Shown here: positions 31,808-39,710 of the stretch, piece by piece
How positions within the stretch are numbered: position 1 is the first letter of the stretch
Layout: every line of letters starts with the position of its first letter
From: RGIG2707 sp045600065
GTDB lineage: Bacteria; Bacillota; Clostridia; Peptostreptococcales; Anaerovoracaceae
Length of the DNA: 50,874 bases
Assembly: GCA_045600065.1 (NCBI GenBank)
Contig: JAZRXE010000055.1
Coordinates: 1-50,874, forward strand
Reading direction: 5' to 3'
Notes under the pieces: generated by a model
Databases searched by the model: none
What the model was told of the DNA's origin: nothing
The model's input: only the letters and a program-made list of their open reading frames with translations
Made by a program: the position numbers and the translations under genes

Positions 31808-33817
31808 TTATTTATAGTATAGTGTTATTGTTGTATTTTTATTCACCGTTTCCCCGCCCTTGGGATACTGATCCACAACACTCAGGTCTGAATAGCTGTC
31901 CACCTCGGGCGCTATAACATACTTAAGATTTCTTCCTGCAAGCTTGCCTATGGCATCCTCCATGGCAAGACCGGTCACATTGGGGACCGTGGTCTGCTTG
32001 CTTTGAATAGCCGCAAGCTCTGCCTTGGTATAATTGGGCTGAATATCCATATACATAAGGATCTCCTGCATTATTTCCTTGGCGATGGGAGCGGCGGTGC
32101 TGCTTCCGTATTTTCCGTTTCGGGGCGTATCCACCAGCACCAGAATGGCGAACTTGGGATCTTCGATGGGCGCAACGCCCAGGAAGGAGGCAATTACATC
32201 GGTCTTTGAATAGCTGCCGGCCTCGGGCTTATTGGCCGTGCCTGTCTTTCCGCCAATGTGATATCCGGGGATTTTTGCGCTTCCTCCGCCGCCCTCGTTG
32301 ACGACGGATTCCATGATCCCCAGCATCTCAGACGCAGTCTGGGCGGATACAGTTATGCTTTTGACCTCAGGCTCTGTCTCCTCTATGACATTCCCCTCAG
32401 GATCCAGCAGAGCCTTCATAAAATGCGGCTGCATCAGATAGCCTCCGTTTGCTATGGAGCATACTGCTGTAAGCATGCTCACCGGAGTGACGGCTATGCC
32501 CTGTCCGTAGGACATGGTTGCCAGCTCTACAGGGCCGGAGGAATAGATATCCTGAATGATATTGCTGCTTTCACCCGGGTAATCTATGCCTGTCTTCTGA
32601 GTAAAACCGAAGGAATCGATGCCTGCAAAATAGTTTGTGAGACCCATGCGCTGCGACAGTGTTATCATAGTAACATTGCAGGAGTTCTGAATTGCCTGGG
32701 CCAGGGTCTGGGTCCCGTGTGCCGAAGGATAGTTCCAGCAGTGCAGTGTCCAGTCTGCAACATCCATATAGCCCGGGCAGTAGAAGGTCTCATCCTTGTA
32801 GGTGACACCCAGATCAAGGGCTATGGAGGTAGTTATGAGCTTAAAGGTCGAGCCGGGCTCGTAGGTATCGGAAACGCAGAAGCATCTCCACATTCTGTTC
32901 CAGTAATCCACCTGCTGTGAGCTGCTCATCAGAGCGAAGGCCTCCGCATCCTCGGGCATGGGCTCTCTCGGGTTATTGGGGTCGAATTCGTTGGTCTGCG
33001 CCATGGCAAGGATCTCTGCGGTTTTGGGATCCATAACAAGGCATACCACTCTGTTGGATTCGTATTTTTCACGGCCCTCGGCTATCTTCTGCTCCACAAC
33101 ATACTGTATGTTTTCGTCTATTGTAAGCTGAACCGTGCAGCCGTCCTCAGCGGAATAGTATTTGTTGGTTCCGAAGGAAAGACTGTTGGAGCGTATATCC
33201 TTGCTCATTATCCAGCGGCCGTTGGTACCGGAAAGATAACGGTTGTAGAAAAGCTCTATGCCCGTAAGGCCCACATTATCGTCCGTGGTGGTGCCAAGCA
33301 GCTGAGACGCAAAGGATTTAAGAGGGTAATACCTCTTGGCGTCCTCCACTATTTCTATACCCGTAAGCCTTGCCGCCCTCAGCGCATCGGCTGTTTCGTA
33401 ATCAACGTTTTTAGCAAGCTTTGTCAGCTTTTTATCCGACGTGATGGTGGTGAACACGCTGTTGTATTCCATGCCCAAGATAGCCGAAAGGCTGGTCGCC
33501 TCTGCATATATGTTGTACGCCTGCTCATCGGCATTCTTGCCGTTGTTTTTCACATCGTCGGGGCGTACCCAGACCGTATTTGTGGTCGCGCTTATGGCAA
33601 GCTGACTGCCGTTGCGGTCCACTATGGAGCCTCTGACTGCGGTCACGACCTTGTCTGATGTCTGCTGCTTTACCGCCTTCTGGGAATAGCTTTCAGCCAT
33701 TATTACCTGGTGATAGCCCATTCTCATGGCAAGCCCGGCAAACAGAAAGCAGATCATAAGAAAGGCTATCAGTATCCTTTTTTTATTCAGATTTGTGGTC
33801 TTGCTGTTTCTGCTCAT
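31808..33817 (-). CDS. ftsI: Class B penicillin-binding protein with PASTA domain (FtsI/PBP2x/SpoVD-like)
   Basis: This 669-residue transpeptidase has a short basic tail, one membrane helix (about 14-33), a dimerisation/pedestal domain and a transpeptidase domain. The serine-enzyme motifs are STFK (323-326), SCN (379-381) and KTGT (524-527). One C-terminal PASTA domain follows (about 603-669, from TTVPNVTGLAMEDAIG). It crosslinks septal peptidoglycan, probably with FtsW. I start at the ATG at 33817; a TTG eight codons earlier is the other option. Neither has a Shine-Dalgarno, and a terminator hairpin lies immediately upstream, so expression may be limited or specially controlled. PASTA forms include sporulation-specific SpoVD; division use is favoured by location. 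Confidence 0.9.
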   Translation of the reverse strand: MSRNSKTTNLNKKRILIAFLMICFLFAGLAMRMGYHQVIMAESYSQKAVKQQTSDKVVTAVRGSIVDRNGSQLAISATTNTVWVRPDDVKNNGKNADEQAYNIYAEATSLSAILGMEYNSVFTTITSDKKLTKLAKNVDYETADALRAARLTGIEIVEDAKRYYPLKSFASQLLGTTTDDNVGLTGIELFYNRYLSGTNGRWIMSKDIRSNSLSFGTNKYYSAEDGCTVQLTIDENIQYVVEQKIAEGREKYESNRVVCLVMDPKTAEILAMAQTNEFDPNNPREPMPEDAEAFALMSSSQQVDYWNRMWRCFCVSDTYEPGSTFKLITTSIALDLGVTYKDETFYCPGYMDVADWTLHCWNYPSAHGTQTLAQAIQNSCNVTMITLSQRMGLTNYFAGIDSFGFTQKTGIDYPGESSNIIQDIYSSGPVELATMSYGQGIAVTPVSMLTAVCSIANGGYLMQPHFMKALLDPEGNVIEETEPEVKSITVSAQTASEMLGIMESVVNEGGGGSAKIPGYHIGGKTGTANKPEAGSYSKTDVIASFLGVAPIEDPKFAILVLVDTPRNGKYGSSTAAPIAKEIMQEILMYMDIQPNYTKAELAAIQSKQTTVPNVTGLAMEDAIGKLAGRNLKYVIAPEVDSYSDLSVVDQYPKGGETVNKNTTITLYYK

Positions 33818-33821
33818 AAAT

Positions 33822-33849
33822 AAAAACGGCGCTCTTGTCAAAGGCGCCG
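33822..33849 (-). terminator. Terminator-like hairpin between ftsL and the penicillin-binding protein gene
   Basis: On the minus strand CGGCGC (33849-33844) pairs with GCGCCG (33832-33827). The inner CTT/AAG extends the stem around one bulged A, and TTTTTATTT follows. The T tract ends at the ATG of the next gene. Confidence 0.75.
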
Positions 33850-33856
33850 CCGCGAT

Positions 33857-34198
33857 CTACTGATTGTAAACTGTCTCCTTGAGGGCCAGCGCAAACTCCT
33901 GTATCGAGTTTTCATCATTTTGAATGTAGATGATCTCGTCGAACCCCGGATATACAAGACCGAGCTCGAACGCCCTCTGTTCCAGGTTGTTTATATTGGT
34001 GGCGGATTTTATCTTGACCTGAAGGTTCAGGATTTCTCTCTGCCTTTCCTGTATCTGGCCGTTGATGGTATTTATCTGATACTGAAGTTTTGCACTGTAG
34101 GCGTTTATAAAAATTACAACGATGAATACCATAGCAAGAGCCAGAAGCAGTGCTATGATCCTTGTCTTATCCTTTTGTGATGCTGTCATTGTGTACAT
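33857..34198 (-). CDS. ftsL: FtsL-like septum protein
   Basis: This 113-residue bitopic protein has a short cytoplasmic end (MYTMTASQKDKTR), one membrane helix (about 14-34) and an extracytoplasmic coiled coil with the DivIC/FtsL-type end (INNLEQRAFELGLVYPG, about 68-84). FtsL helps assemble the divisome and bridges DivIB to the FtsW-PBP pair. Sequence identity is low in this family; the call relies on topology, length and position between rsmH and the penicillin-binding protein. I start at 34198, 2 bp after the rsmH stop codon; the ATG three codons later is also possible. Confidence 0.85.
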   Translation of the reverse strand: MYTMTASQKDKTRIIALLLALAMVFIVVIFINAYSAKLQYQINTINGQIQERQREILNLQVKIKSATNINNLEQRAFELGLVYPGFDEIIYIQNDENSIQEFALALKETVYNQ

Positions 34199-34200
34199 TT

Positions 34201-35136
34201 TTACAACTTCTCTATTACTCTGAGCTTGGCGCTTCTGGATCTTGGGTTGATATTCAGCTCCCGGGCCCCTGCTGTTATGGGTTTTCTGCTTACATTTCTG
34301 ATGTCTGCCACCCTGCCGCAGGTGCATACCGGAAATTCCGGCGGGCAGATGCAGGGATTCAGACGCTGCCTGAAATATTCCTTTACAATGCGATCCTCCA
34401 GAGAATGAAAGCTTATTACAGCCAGCCTTCCGCCCGGGGCGAGCACATCGGTAAAATCTTCAACAGCCTTGCGAAGGTGGCCCAGTTCATCGTTGACCTC
34501 TATCCTTATTGCCTGAAAGGTACGCTTTGCCGGATGAGGGCCTTCTCTTCTGGCGCTGGCAGGCATGGCCTTTTTGATCACCTCTACCAACCCGAAGGTG
34601 CTTGTTATCGGGGCTCTGGATCTCTCTTTTACTATGAATTCGGCTATTCTGGAAGCCCAGCGTTCCTCGCCGTAATCCCTGATGATTCGGGTGAGTTCGT
34701 CCTTGCTGTAGCCGTTCACCACATCCTCCGCGCTGAAGCTGTCCTGAGTATTCATGCGCATGTCCAAAGGAGCGTCCTGCATATAAGAGAAACCTCTCTG
34801 CGGATTGTCCAGCTGAAAGGAGGATACTCCCAGATCCAGCAGAGCTCCGTCCAGGGCCTCTATGCCAAGTTCATCCAAAACCAGCTTTATATCCGAATAA
34901 TTGCTCTGGACCAGATGCTTTTCTATGGGGAAGCCCTCCAGCCTTGCCGAAGCTGCCTTAAGGGCATCGGCGTCCTTGTCTATGCCTATGAGCACACCAT
35001 TTCCTGCGAGCCTTTGCGCAATGCCCGAGGAATGACCGGCTCCGCCCAGGGTGCCGTCTGCGTAAACGCATCCGGGCCTTATATTCAGAGCTTCCATGAC
35101 CTCATCGAAGAGGGCGGGTATATGAGAGAATTCCAT
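34201..35136 (-). CDS. rsmH: 16S rRNA m4C1402 methyltransferase RsmH
   Basis: RsmH (MraW) methylates N4 of C1402 in 16S rRNA with SAM. The 311-residue protein starts HIPALFDEVMEAL, has the SAM loop DGTLGGAGHS (about 25-34), the SYMQDAPLDMRM region (about 115-126), RRAPITSTFGLVE-like sequence and the C-terminal AVISFHSLEDRIVKEYF. The ATG at 35136 is chosen because it gives the family N terminus; the longer open frame runs into mraZ. It starts 2 bp after the mraZ stop codon and has no strong ribosome site. Confidence 0.95.
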   Translation of the reverse strand: MEFSHIPALFDEVMEALNIRPGCVYADGTLGGAGHSSGIAQRLAGNGVLIGIDKDADALKAASARLEGFPIEKHLVQSNYSDIKLVLDELGIEALDGALLDLGVSSFQLDNPQRGFSYMQDAPLDMRMNTQDSFSAEDVVNGYSKDELTRIIRDYGEERWASRIAEFIVKERSRAPITSTFGLVEVIKKAMPASARREGPHPAKRTFQAIRIEVNDELGHLRKAVEDFTDVLAPGGRLAVISFHSLEDRIVKEYFRQRLNPCICPPEFPVCTCGRVADIRNVSRKPITAGARELNINPRSRSAKLRVIEKL

Positions 35137-35138
35137 GG

Positions 35139-35570
35139 CTAAATCTGATATTTCCTGGAGAAGTCGCTGAACTGCTCTGCGCTGAGCTGTCCGCCGCTGC
35201 TGTCGGATTCGTAGACCTCTCTGGCCCATATTTCAATGCGGTCCAGCATGCCTATGGTAACCAGATCCTTCTGTATTCCGACCATGTCCCTCCAGGTCTG
35301 CGGGATCACCGTTCTGCCCTGTTTGTCTATTTCGCAGTCTGTGGAGTTTTTAAGTATGTAACGGGTGAAGGCTCTGGCGTCCGGATCGGAGGTGGGCAGC
35401 TGCGCCAGCTTGGCCTGCAGCTCCTGCCAGGCGTCCATGGTATATATCACAAGGCACTCGTCCAAGCCCTTGCCCAGAACGCACTTATAGCCCAGCTCAT
35501 CCCTGAATTTGGAAGGGATGATCAGACGGTTTTTGGCGTCTATTGAGTTTTGATATATTCCCATCAACAT
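35139..35570 (-). CDS. mraZ: Transcriptional regulator MraZ
   Basis: This 143-residue protein is the first gene of the division/cell-wall cluster. It contains two SpoVT/AbrB-like halves, visible as SIDAKNRLIIPSKFRDEL (residues 9-26) and EIDKQGRTVIPQTWRDMV (about 87-104). MraZ forms a ring-shaped oligomer that binds direct repeats in its own promoter and represses the cluster. The start MLMGIYQNSID matches the family. GGGAGGA lies about 12 bp upstream, slightly far. The promoter carries three phased GTGGRG repeats, which fits autoregulation. Confidence 0.95.
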   Translation of the reverse strand: MLMGIYQNSIDAKNRLIIPSKFRDELGYKCVLGKGLDECLVIYTMDAWQELQAKLAQLPTSDPDARAFTRYILKNSTDCEIDKQGRTVIPQTWRDMVGIQKDLVTIGMLDRIEIWAREVYESDSSGGQLSAEQFSDFSRKYQI

Positions 35571-35598
35571 AAAAAAGAGAGTCCTCCCGCATTGTCCT

Positions 35599-35631
35599 CT
35601 CCACTATACCCCACTTTGCTCCACGAATCAA
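35599..35631 (-). promoter_or_regulatory. mraZ promoter overlapped by three MraZ boxes
   Basis: On the minus strand TTGATT (complement of 35626-35631), a 17-bp spacer and TATAGT (complement of 35603-35608). Three direct repeats GTGGAG, GTGGGG, GTGGAG lie at 35619-35624, 35609-35614 and 35599-35604, spaced exactly 10 bp so they face one side of the helix. They overlap the spacer and -10. A lone fourth copy lies at 35661-35666. Confidence 0.85.
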
Positions 35632-35676
35632 GTTTTTTTTGAGCATAAATGGGATTTTAACTCCACTTTTTTCTTA

Positions 35677-35704
35677 ATTATAATACTTCGCCGGAAAAAG
35701 GCAA
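35677..35704 (-). promoter_or_regulatory. Possible second, upstream promoter of the mraZ cluster
   Basis: On the minus strand TTGCCT (complement of 35699-35704), a 16-bp spacer and a perfect TATAAT (complement of 35677-35682). A transcript from here would run through all the MraZ boxes. Confidence 0.5.
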
Positions 35705-35744
35705 TAAAAAAGCGTCTTTCCGCTCCACCTGAGTGAAAAACGCT
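35705..35744 (-). terminator. Terminator of the DUF3810 gene
   Basis: A long stem (AGCGTTTTTC with GAAAGACGCT, one G-T pair, plus a further CTC/GAG step) and six T residues on the minus strand (complement of 35705-35710). It insulates the mraZ promoter from upstream transcription. The remaining 68 bp to the DUF3810 stop codon show nothing else. Confidence 0.75.
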
Positions 35745-35812
35745 GATCAAAAGTGAAAAAAGGGTATTCTTTGGGCTCCGTCACCCTGAAACGGGAACGC
35801 CTGCCCTGCCCA

Positions 35813-36877
35813 TCAGTCCGACTGCTTCAGATAATGGAAGATCAGAAGATCGGCCACCGCCCCGTAGGACTGCACGCCGTCTGATTCTGTATAGACCTTG
35901 AGATACATATCGTTAAGGCTTTGGGACGCGTCCTGGACCCCACCCTCGAACTGATCGTAGTGCAGGCTGTTGGCACGGGAATCCGCCCTTACCTGATCGG
36001 ATGTAAAGGAGGCTGCCAGAGACGCGAGCACCGGATCCACCCTGTTAAGGGCATTTATGCAGTATACATAGGCTCCGAATGCACCGGAATACCTCAGCAC
36101 GGGATCCTCAGAGGCCATGCAGGCCAGATAAGCGCTGTAATTGGCGTCAGCCTCGTTGGCTATGCCCTTGCTGTGAGCGATCTCATGACACATGGTAAAA
36201 GGCACCCAGACCTTATAGGTATCGGTATTTATACAGGGCTCACCGGTAAAGCAGACAAAAATGCCCGTGGTTCCCATGTAGCTGAAAAGTCTGGATGAGC
36301 TGAGGCATTTGACCACTCCCGTGTAGCCGCCGTATATAGGATACTGCTCCGCCAGAACGCCGTAGGCCCGGGCGATGGCATCGTTATACGAATAAGGATC
36401 TGCCGCAGCAGCAGTCCCGTCTGCATCTCTGGGAACCGCCCCGGCAGTACTGTTTGCCTCAAGGGCATAATAAACCACAGCGTCAAAGAGTTGCTGTCTG
36501 GTATACAGGCCGCAATCCAGGCCCAGCTTTTCGGATAGCCTTGCGTCAGTATGGCAGACTCCCCAGAAGGAGGTGAATACAAAAATGCATAAGCAGAACA
36601 TGGCAAGGGCAGCGGAAAGCCATTTCAAAAAGCCGCAGCGTGTTCTGATGCACCTGATAAGATAATACAAATAGACCAGCACCACAGCTGCCAGCAGCAG
36701 CTCCCAGAGGGAATACCGGCAGAAGGAAAAAGCGCTGTTGAGCATTCTGAAAATACCCAGGCAAATGGGTGTATAAGCTTCGAAAAATCCCGGACCAAGG
36801 GCCGAGGCCGCCTGCATCAGCAGCACCGAGGCTAAAATAAAAAATGCGGAAAGCATAAGTAAATTAATCTTTTTCAT
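35813..36877 (-). CDS. DUF3810-family membrane metallopeptidase-like protein
   Basis: This 354-residue protein has three hydrophobic segments in its first 105 residues and then a soluble domain. The segment MCHEIAHSKGIANEADANYSA, noted here as HEIAH then EADANY, gives an HExxH zinc-protease signature followed by a downstream Glu-rich helix that could supply the third ligand. That is the hallmark of DUF3810, which has no established substrate. I start at 36877 (MKKINLLML); a TTG 12 codons earlier is possible but would place the promoter inside the gene. No Shine-Dalgarno is present and a -10 lies only a few bases upstream, so the mRNA may be nearly leaderless. Confidence 0.8.
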   Translation of the reverse strand: MKKINLLMLSAFFILASVLLMQAASALGPGFFEAYTPICLGIFRMLNSAFSFCRYSLWELLLAAVVLVYLYYLIRCIRTRCGFLKWLSAALAMFCLCIFVFTSFWGVCHTDARLSEKLGLDCGLYTRQQLFDAVVYYALEANSTAGAVPRDADGTAAAADPYSYNDAIARAYGVLAEQYPIYGGYTGVVKCLSSSRLFSYMGTTGIFVCFTGEPCINTDTYKVWVPFTMCHEIAHSKGIANEADANYSAYLACMASEDPVLRYSGAFGAYVYCINALNRVDPVLASLAASFTSDQVRADSRANSLHYDQFEGGVQDASQSLNDMYLKVYTESDGVQSYGAVADLLIFHYLKQSD

Positions 36878-36885
36878 ATTTGATA

Positions 36886-36894
36886 TGTTATACT
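36886..36894. promoter_or_regulatory. Overlapping divergent promoters
   Basis: On the plus strand TGT-TATACT (36886-36894) is an extended -10 for the operon starting at 36935. On the minus strand TATAAC (complement of 36887-36892) is a -10 for the gene starting at 36877; TGTTGT lies 17 bp further upstream. The two share bases, so they may exclude one another. Confidence 0.55.
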
Positions 36895-36934
36895 TAACAC
36901 GCAGCAAAAACAACAGTCTTTATCGAGGCAGAAA

Positions 36935-37219
36935 ATGAACAAAAAAGCAAAAATCGAAGCAGCCCTGCTTGCCGTTCTGCTCATAGCCTCCACCATGATC
37001 ACCGTCAGCAATCACAGGCGAGTATCCCTGGCAAGATTGGCCGCCTCAGACGCAGACGAAAGGCTCAGAGCCGCAGAGCTTCTGCAGCAGCAGTACGAAA
37101 CTCAGGACGATGAGCTGGTCAGGCAGATAGACGAGATCAAGGCAGGCAAACAGGATAAATTCGACACCTTCAAATTATGGGAAAAGTACACACAAAACAT
37201 TATTCAGCTAACAGAATAA
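36935..37219 (+). CDS. Small single-pass membrane protein with coiled coil, unknown
   Basis: I do not recognise this 94-residue protein. It has a basic N-terminal end, one hydrophobic helix (about 8-24), then a charged helix with heptad-like leucines (about 30-75: RLAASDADERLRAAELLQQQ then DELVRQIDEIKAG). The topology resembles small division or cell-wall accessory proteins such as FtsL/DivIC, but there is no sequence support for that. GAGG lies 7 bp before the ATG. The last 43 bases overlap the deacetylase gene, so the two are probably translated together, and a shared role at the cell surface is a reasonable guess. Confidence 0.65.
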   Translation: MNKKAKIEAALLAVLLIASTMITVSNHRRVSLARLAASDADERLRAAELLQQQYETQDDELVRQIDEIKAGKQDKFDTFKLWEKYTQNIIQLTE

Positions 37220-38103
37220 ACTCCGTGCTGTGCATACTCATAGCCCTCTGCCTGATATACATGCCCGCATCCTGTTTCTTCTCTGAATTGGCGGTAAGAA
37301 AATACGAGGCAAAGGCCGAAAGCTCTGCCCTTCTGGAGCCTCAGGTAAGTGCCCAGGCAGAACAGACAGCAGCCATGATTGAGCAGCACCGCAGAGATCT
37401 GGAAAAGCTCGGAGATCTGGACGGAGCCATCGCTGAAGAAAAGGCCCTGTTTTTCCAAAAGGCATCAGAGCTGGAGCATATGGTAGACGCGGGCAGCACA
37501 GAGCTTAAGATCGCCTATCTGAGCTTTGATGACGGCCCCTATGCCAACACCGCGGACATTATGAACGTTCTCAGGGAGAACAGCGTTCAGGCCACGTTTT
37601 TCACCATAGGCCGAACAAGCAGCATCTACGATGAGATCTGGCCCAGATACGAGGCTGAATGCCACACGCTGGGCAATCACACCTACAGCCACAGCATCAA
37701 GACCGTATACGCAAGCGCAGATGTTTTCATCGCGGACATACTCAGGCAGCAGGAATTCCTCGAAGGCAAAACCGGACACAAGACCGATCTGTGCAGATTC
37801 CCCGGCGGCAGCAGCCAGGCAAAGTCAAAAAAAAGCGCCTGCGTGGAAGCTCTCAGGGAATATGACTACGCCTATGTGGACTGGAACAACCTTACAGGCG
37901 ATGCCGAGGGCGGAACGATCACCGAAGAAGGCTGTATAAGCAGAGTATTGGACAACACAAAGAACAGAAAATTCCTGGTGGTGCTGATGCACGATTTCAG
38001 CAAGCAGTCCATGGAGGCCCTTCCGGAGATAATCCAGGGGCTCAGAGACCAGGGTTACGTATTTCTGCCCATGTTCCACGACAGCATGGCAGTAAAAAGA
38101 TAA
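37177..38103 (+). CDS. Membrane-anchored polysaccharide deacetylase (NodB domain)
   Basis: This 308-residue protein has a short basic tail, a membrane anchor (about 15-35), a coiled-coil stalk (about 40-100) and a CE4/NodB domain. The domain shows SFDDGPY (D118, D119), the metal-binding His pair in GNHTYSH (H168, H172), RFPGGSS (about 199-205), DWNN and LVVLMHD. Such enzymes remove acetyl groups from peptidoglycan GlcNAc or MurNAc, or from other surface glycans. The ATG at 37177 lies inside the previous gene and lacks a ribosome site; a GTG at 37225 just after that gene's stop codon is an alternative but would cut into the anchor. Confidence 0.87.
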   Translation: MGKVHTKHYSANRINSVLCILIALCLIYMPASCFFSELAVRKYEAKAESSALLEPQVSAQAEQTAAMIEQHRRDLEKLGDLDGAIAEEKALFFQKASELEHMVDAGSTELKIAYLSFDDGPYANTADIMNVLRENSVQATFFTIGRTSSIYDEIWPRYEAECHTLGNHTYSHSIKTVYASADVFIADILRQQEFLEGKTGHKTDLCRFPGGSSQAKSKKSACVEALREYDYAYVDWNNLTGDAEGGTITEEGCISRVLDNTKNRKFLVVLMHDFSKQSMEALPEIIQGLRDQGYVFLPMFHDSMAVKR

Positions 38104-38112
38104 GGAGGCAGC

Positions 38113-39039
38113 ATGCCCGCAGACAAAAGATTCGCAGTACTGATAGACGCAGACAATATTTCCGACAGATATATTAAAATAATCCTCGATGAGACCAGCA
38201 GCGAGGGAGAAGCTACCTACAAGCGCATTTACGGAGACTGGACAAAGCCCGCCCTGGGCCCCTGGAAAAAGGTGCTGCTGGAAAACTCCATCACCCCCAT
38301 TCAGCAGTTCAATAACACCACAGGAAAGAACTCCACGGACTCGGCAATGATCATCGACGCTATGGACATACTTTATTCCGGCAGGGTCGACGGCTTCTGC
38401 CTGTGTTCCTCCGATTCGGATTTTACAAGGCTTGCCAGCAGGCTCAGGGAATCCGGCATGGCCGTCATAGGCATGGGAGAGCAGAAGACCCCCAAGGCCT
38501 TTATCTCTGCCTGCAACAAGTTCAAGTATCTTGACATTCTGGCAGGCAACAGCAAGAAGGCTCAAAAGGATGCCCGGGCGGAAAGCAAAAGGGCAGCAAA
38601 GAAGAATTCCAGGGCAGCCGAAGCCGTGAAGGCAAAGGGTGCAGCCGAGGCAGCAAAGCTCGCCGCGGACGCCAGAGCCGCCGAAGCTTCGGCAGCCTCC
38701 GAGAAGATCAAGGCGGCACAGACAGCTGCACGGGCAGAGGAATACGAAGAAGACGAAGAAGATACCGGCGAGATCACCAGTCTGGAAGACATCAGGCTGG
38801 CCCTGATAGCCATACTCAACGAAGAATCCGACGAGGACGGCTGGGTATCCACCTCCGATCTGGGCAACAGGCTGCTGAAGCGTTTCTCGGATTTCGACGT
38901 GCGCAACTACGGATTTTCCAAGCTGACCCCCTTCCTCAAGTCCATCAAGGGCTTCGAGATGAAGTCCGTGCGCTTCGAAAACTCCAGCACCCGCCAGGTC
39001 TTCCTGCGGGAATACATCCCCGACAGAGACCAGCAGTAG
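38113..39039 (+). CDS. NYN-LOTUS (OST-HTH) putative RNA-processing protein
   Basis: This 308-residue protein has an N-terminal NYN/PIN-like nuclease domain (FAVLIDADNIS at 7-17; NSTDSAMIIDAMDIL about 72-86; CSSDSDFTRLASRLRESG about 97-114) with the expected acidic residues. An Ala/Lys/Glu-rich linker of about 65 residues follows, then a winged-helix OST-HTH/LOTUS domain (about 215-300: LEDIRLALIAIL, SDLGNRLLKRFSDFDVRNYG as SDLGNRLLKRF, LTPFLKSIKGFEM). In animals this pairing occurs in RNA regulators such as MARF1/Limkain-b1; bacterial members are mostly uncharacterised. RNA binding and cleavage are inferred. AAGGAGG precedes the ATG, and the gene lies 9 bp after the deacetylase. Confidence 0.85.
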   Translation: MPADKRFAVLIDADNISDRYIKIILDETSSEGEATYKRIYGDWTKPALGPWKKVLLENSITPIQQFNNTTGKNSTDSAMIIDAMDILYSGRVDGFCLCSSDSDFTRLASRLRESGMAVIGMGEQKTPKAFISACNKFKYLDILAGNSKKAQKDARAESKRAAKKNSRAAEAVKAKGAAEAAKLAADARAAEASAASEKIKAAQTAARAEEYEEDEEDTGEITSLEDIRLALIAILNEESDEDGWVSTSDLGNRLLKRFSDFDVRNYGFSKLTPFLKSIKGFEMKSVRFENSSTRQVFLREYIPDRDQQ

Positions 39040-39083
39040 CATGCGGGCAGCTGAAGAAAGCCGCCCCCCTCTGAGTTATTAAA

Positions 39084-39710
39084 TTGACCAAAGCAGAAAG
39101 ACTTGAAAAACAGCAGCTGCGCCTTCAGCAGATGCTCACATACGAGAAAAGCCTTTGGGCAGAAGGCAAAAAGCTGGTAGCAGGCGTAGACGAGGTGGGC
39201 CGCGGCCCTCTTGCAGGCCCTGTGATAGCAGCTGCGGTGATACTGCCCGAGGGGTTTTCCCTGCTTGGGGTAGACGATTCCAAAAAGCTCTCTCCAAAGC
39301 AAAGAGACAGGCTTTACGACCAGATCCTTGAAGCCTGTATTTCTTATTCCACAGGCCGTCGGGAGCCTGCGGACATAGACCGCATCAACATCCTGAACGC
39401 CACCAGGGAAGCCATGCTGGATGCAGTTTTGAGCCTTTCCCAAAAGCCTGATCACGTGCTGATAGACGCAGTAAAGCTGGATGCTTTGAGCATACCCTAC
39501 ACGGCAATAATCAAGGGAGACGCAAAAAGCGTGTCCATAGCCGCCGCATCCATAGTTGCCAAGGTGACAAGAGACCGAGAAATGGAGCGCATGGCCGTGG
39601 TCTATCCGGGCTATGCCTTTGAATCAAATAAGGGCTACGGCACCAAAGCCCATTACGAGGGACTGGCCAAGCTGGGCCCCTGCCCAATACACAGGAAAAC
39701 TTTTCTTTAG
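39084..39710 (+). CDS. rnhB: Ribonuclease HII
   Basis: RNase HII removes ribonucleotides and RNA-DNA hybrids from DNA. The 208-residue protein has the signature AGVDEVGRGPLAGP (residues 33-46, with D36 and E37), DDSKKLSPKQR (64-74), D128 in HVLIDAVKL, and ASIVAKVTRDREM (about 148-160). The C terminus has the usual NKGYGTKAHYEGL. I start at the TTG at 39084, since the 30 residues before the core match the family's usual N-terminal extension; no clear ribosome site is visible. The ATG at 39132 is an alternative. Its TAG stop runs straight into the tandem repeat array. Confidence 0.93.
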   Translation: MTKAERLEKQQLRLQQMLTYEKSLWAEGKKLVAGVDEVGRGPLAGPVIAAAVILPEGFSLLGVDDSKKLSPKQRDRLYDQILEACISYSTGRREPADIDRINILNATREAMLDAVLSLSQKPDHVLIDAVKLDALSIPYTAIIKGDAKSVSIAAASIVAKVTRDREMERMAVVYPGYAFESNKGYGTKAHYEGLAKLGPCPIHRKTFL

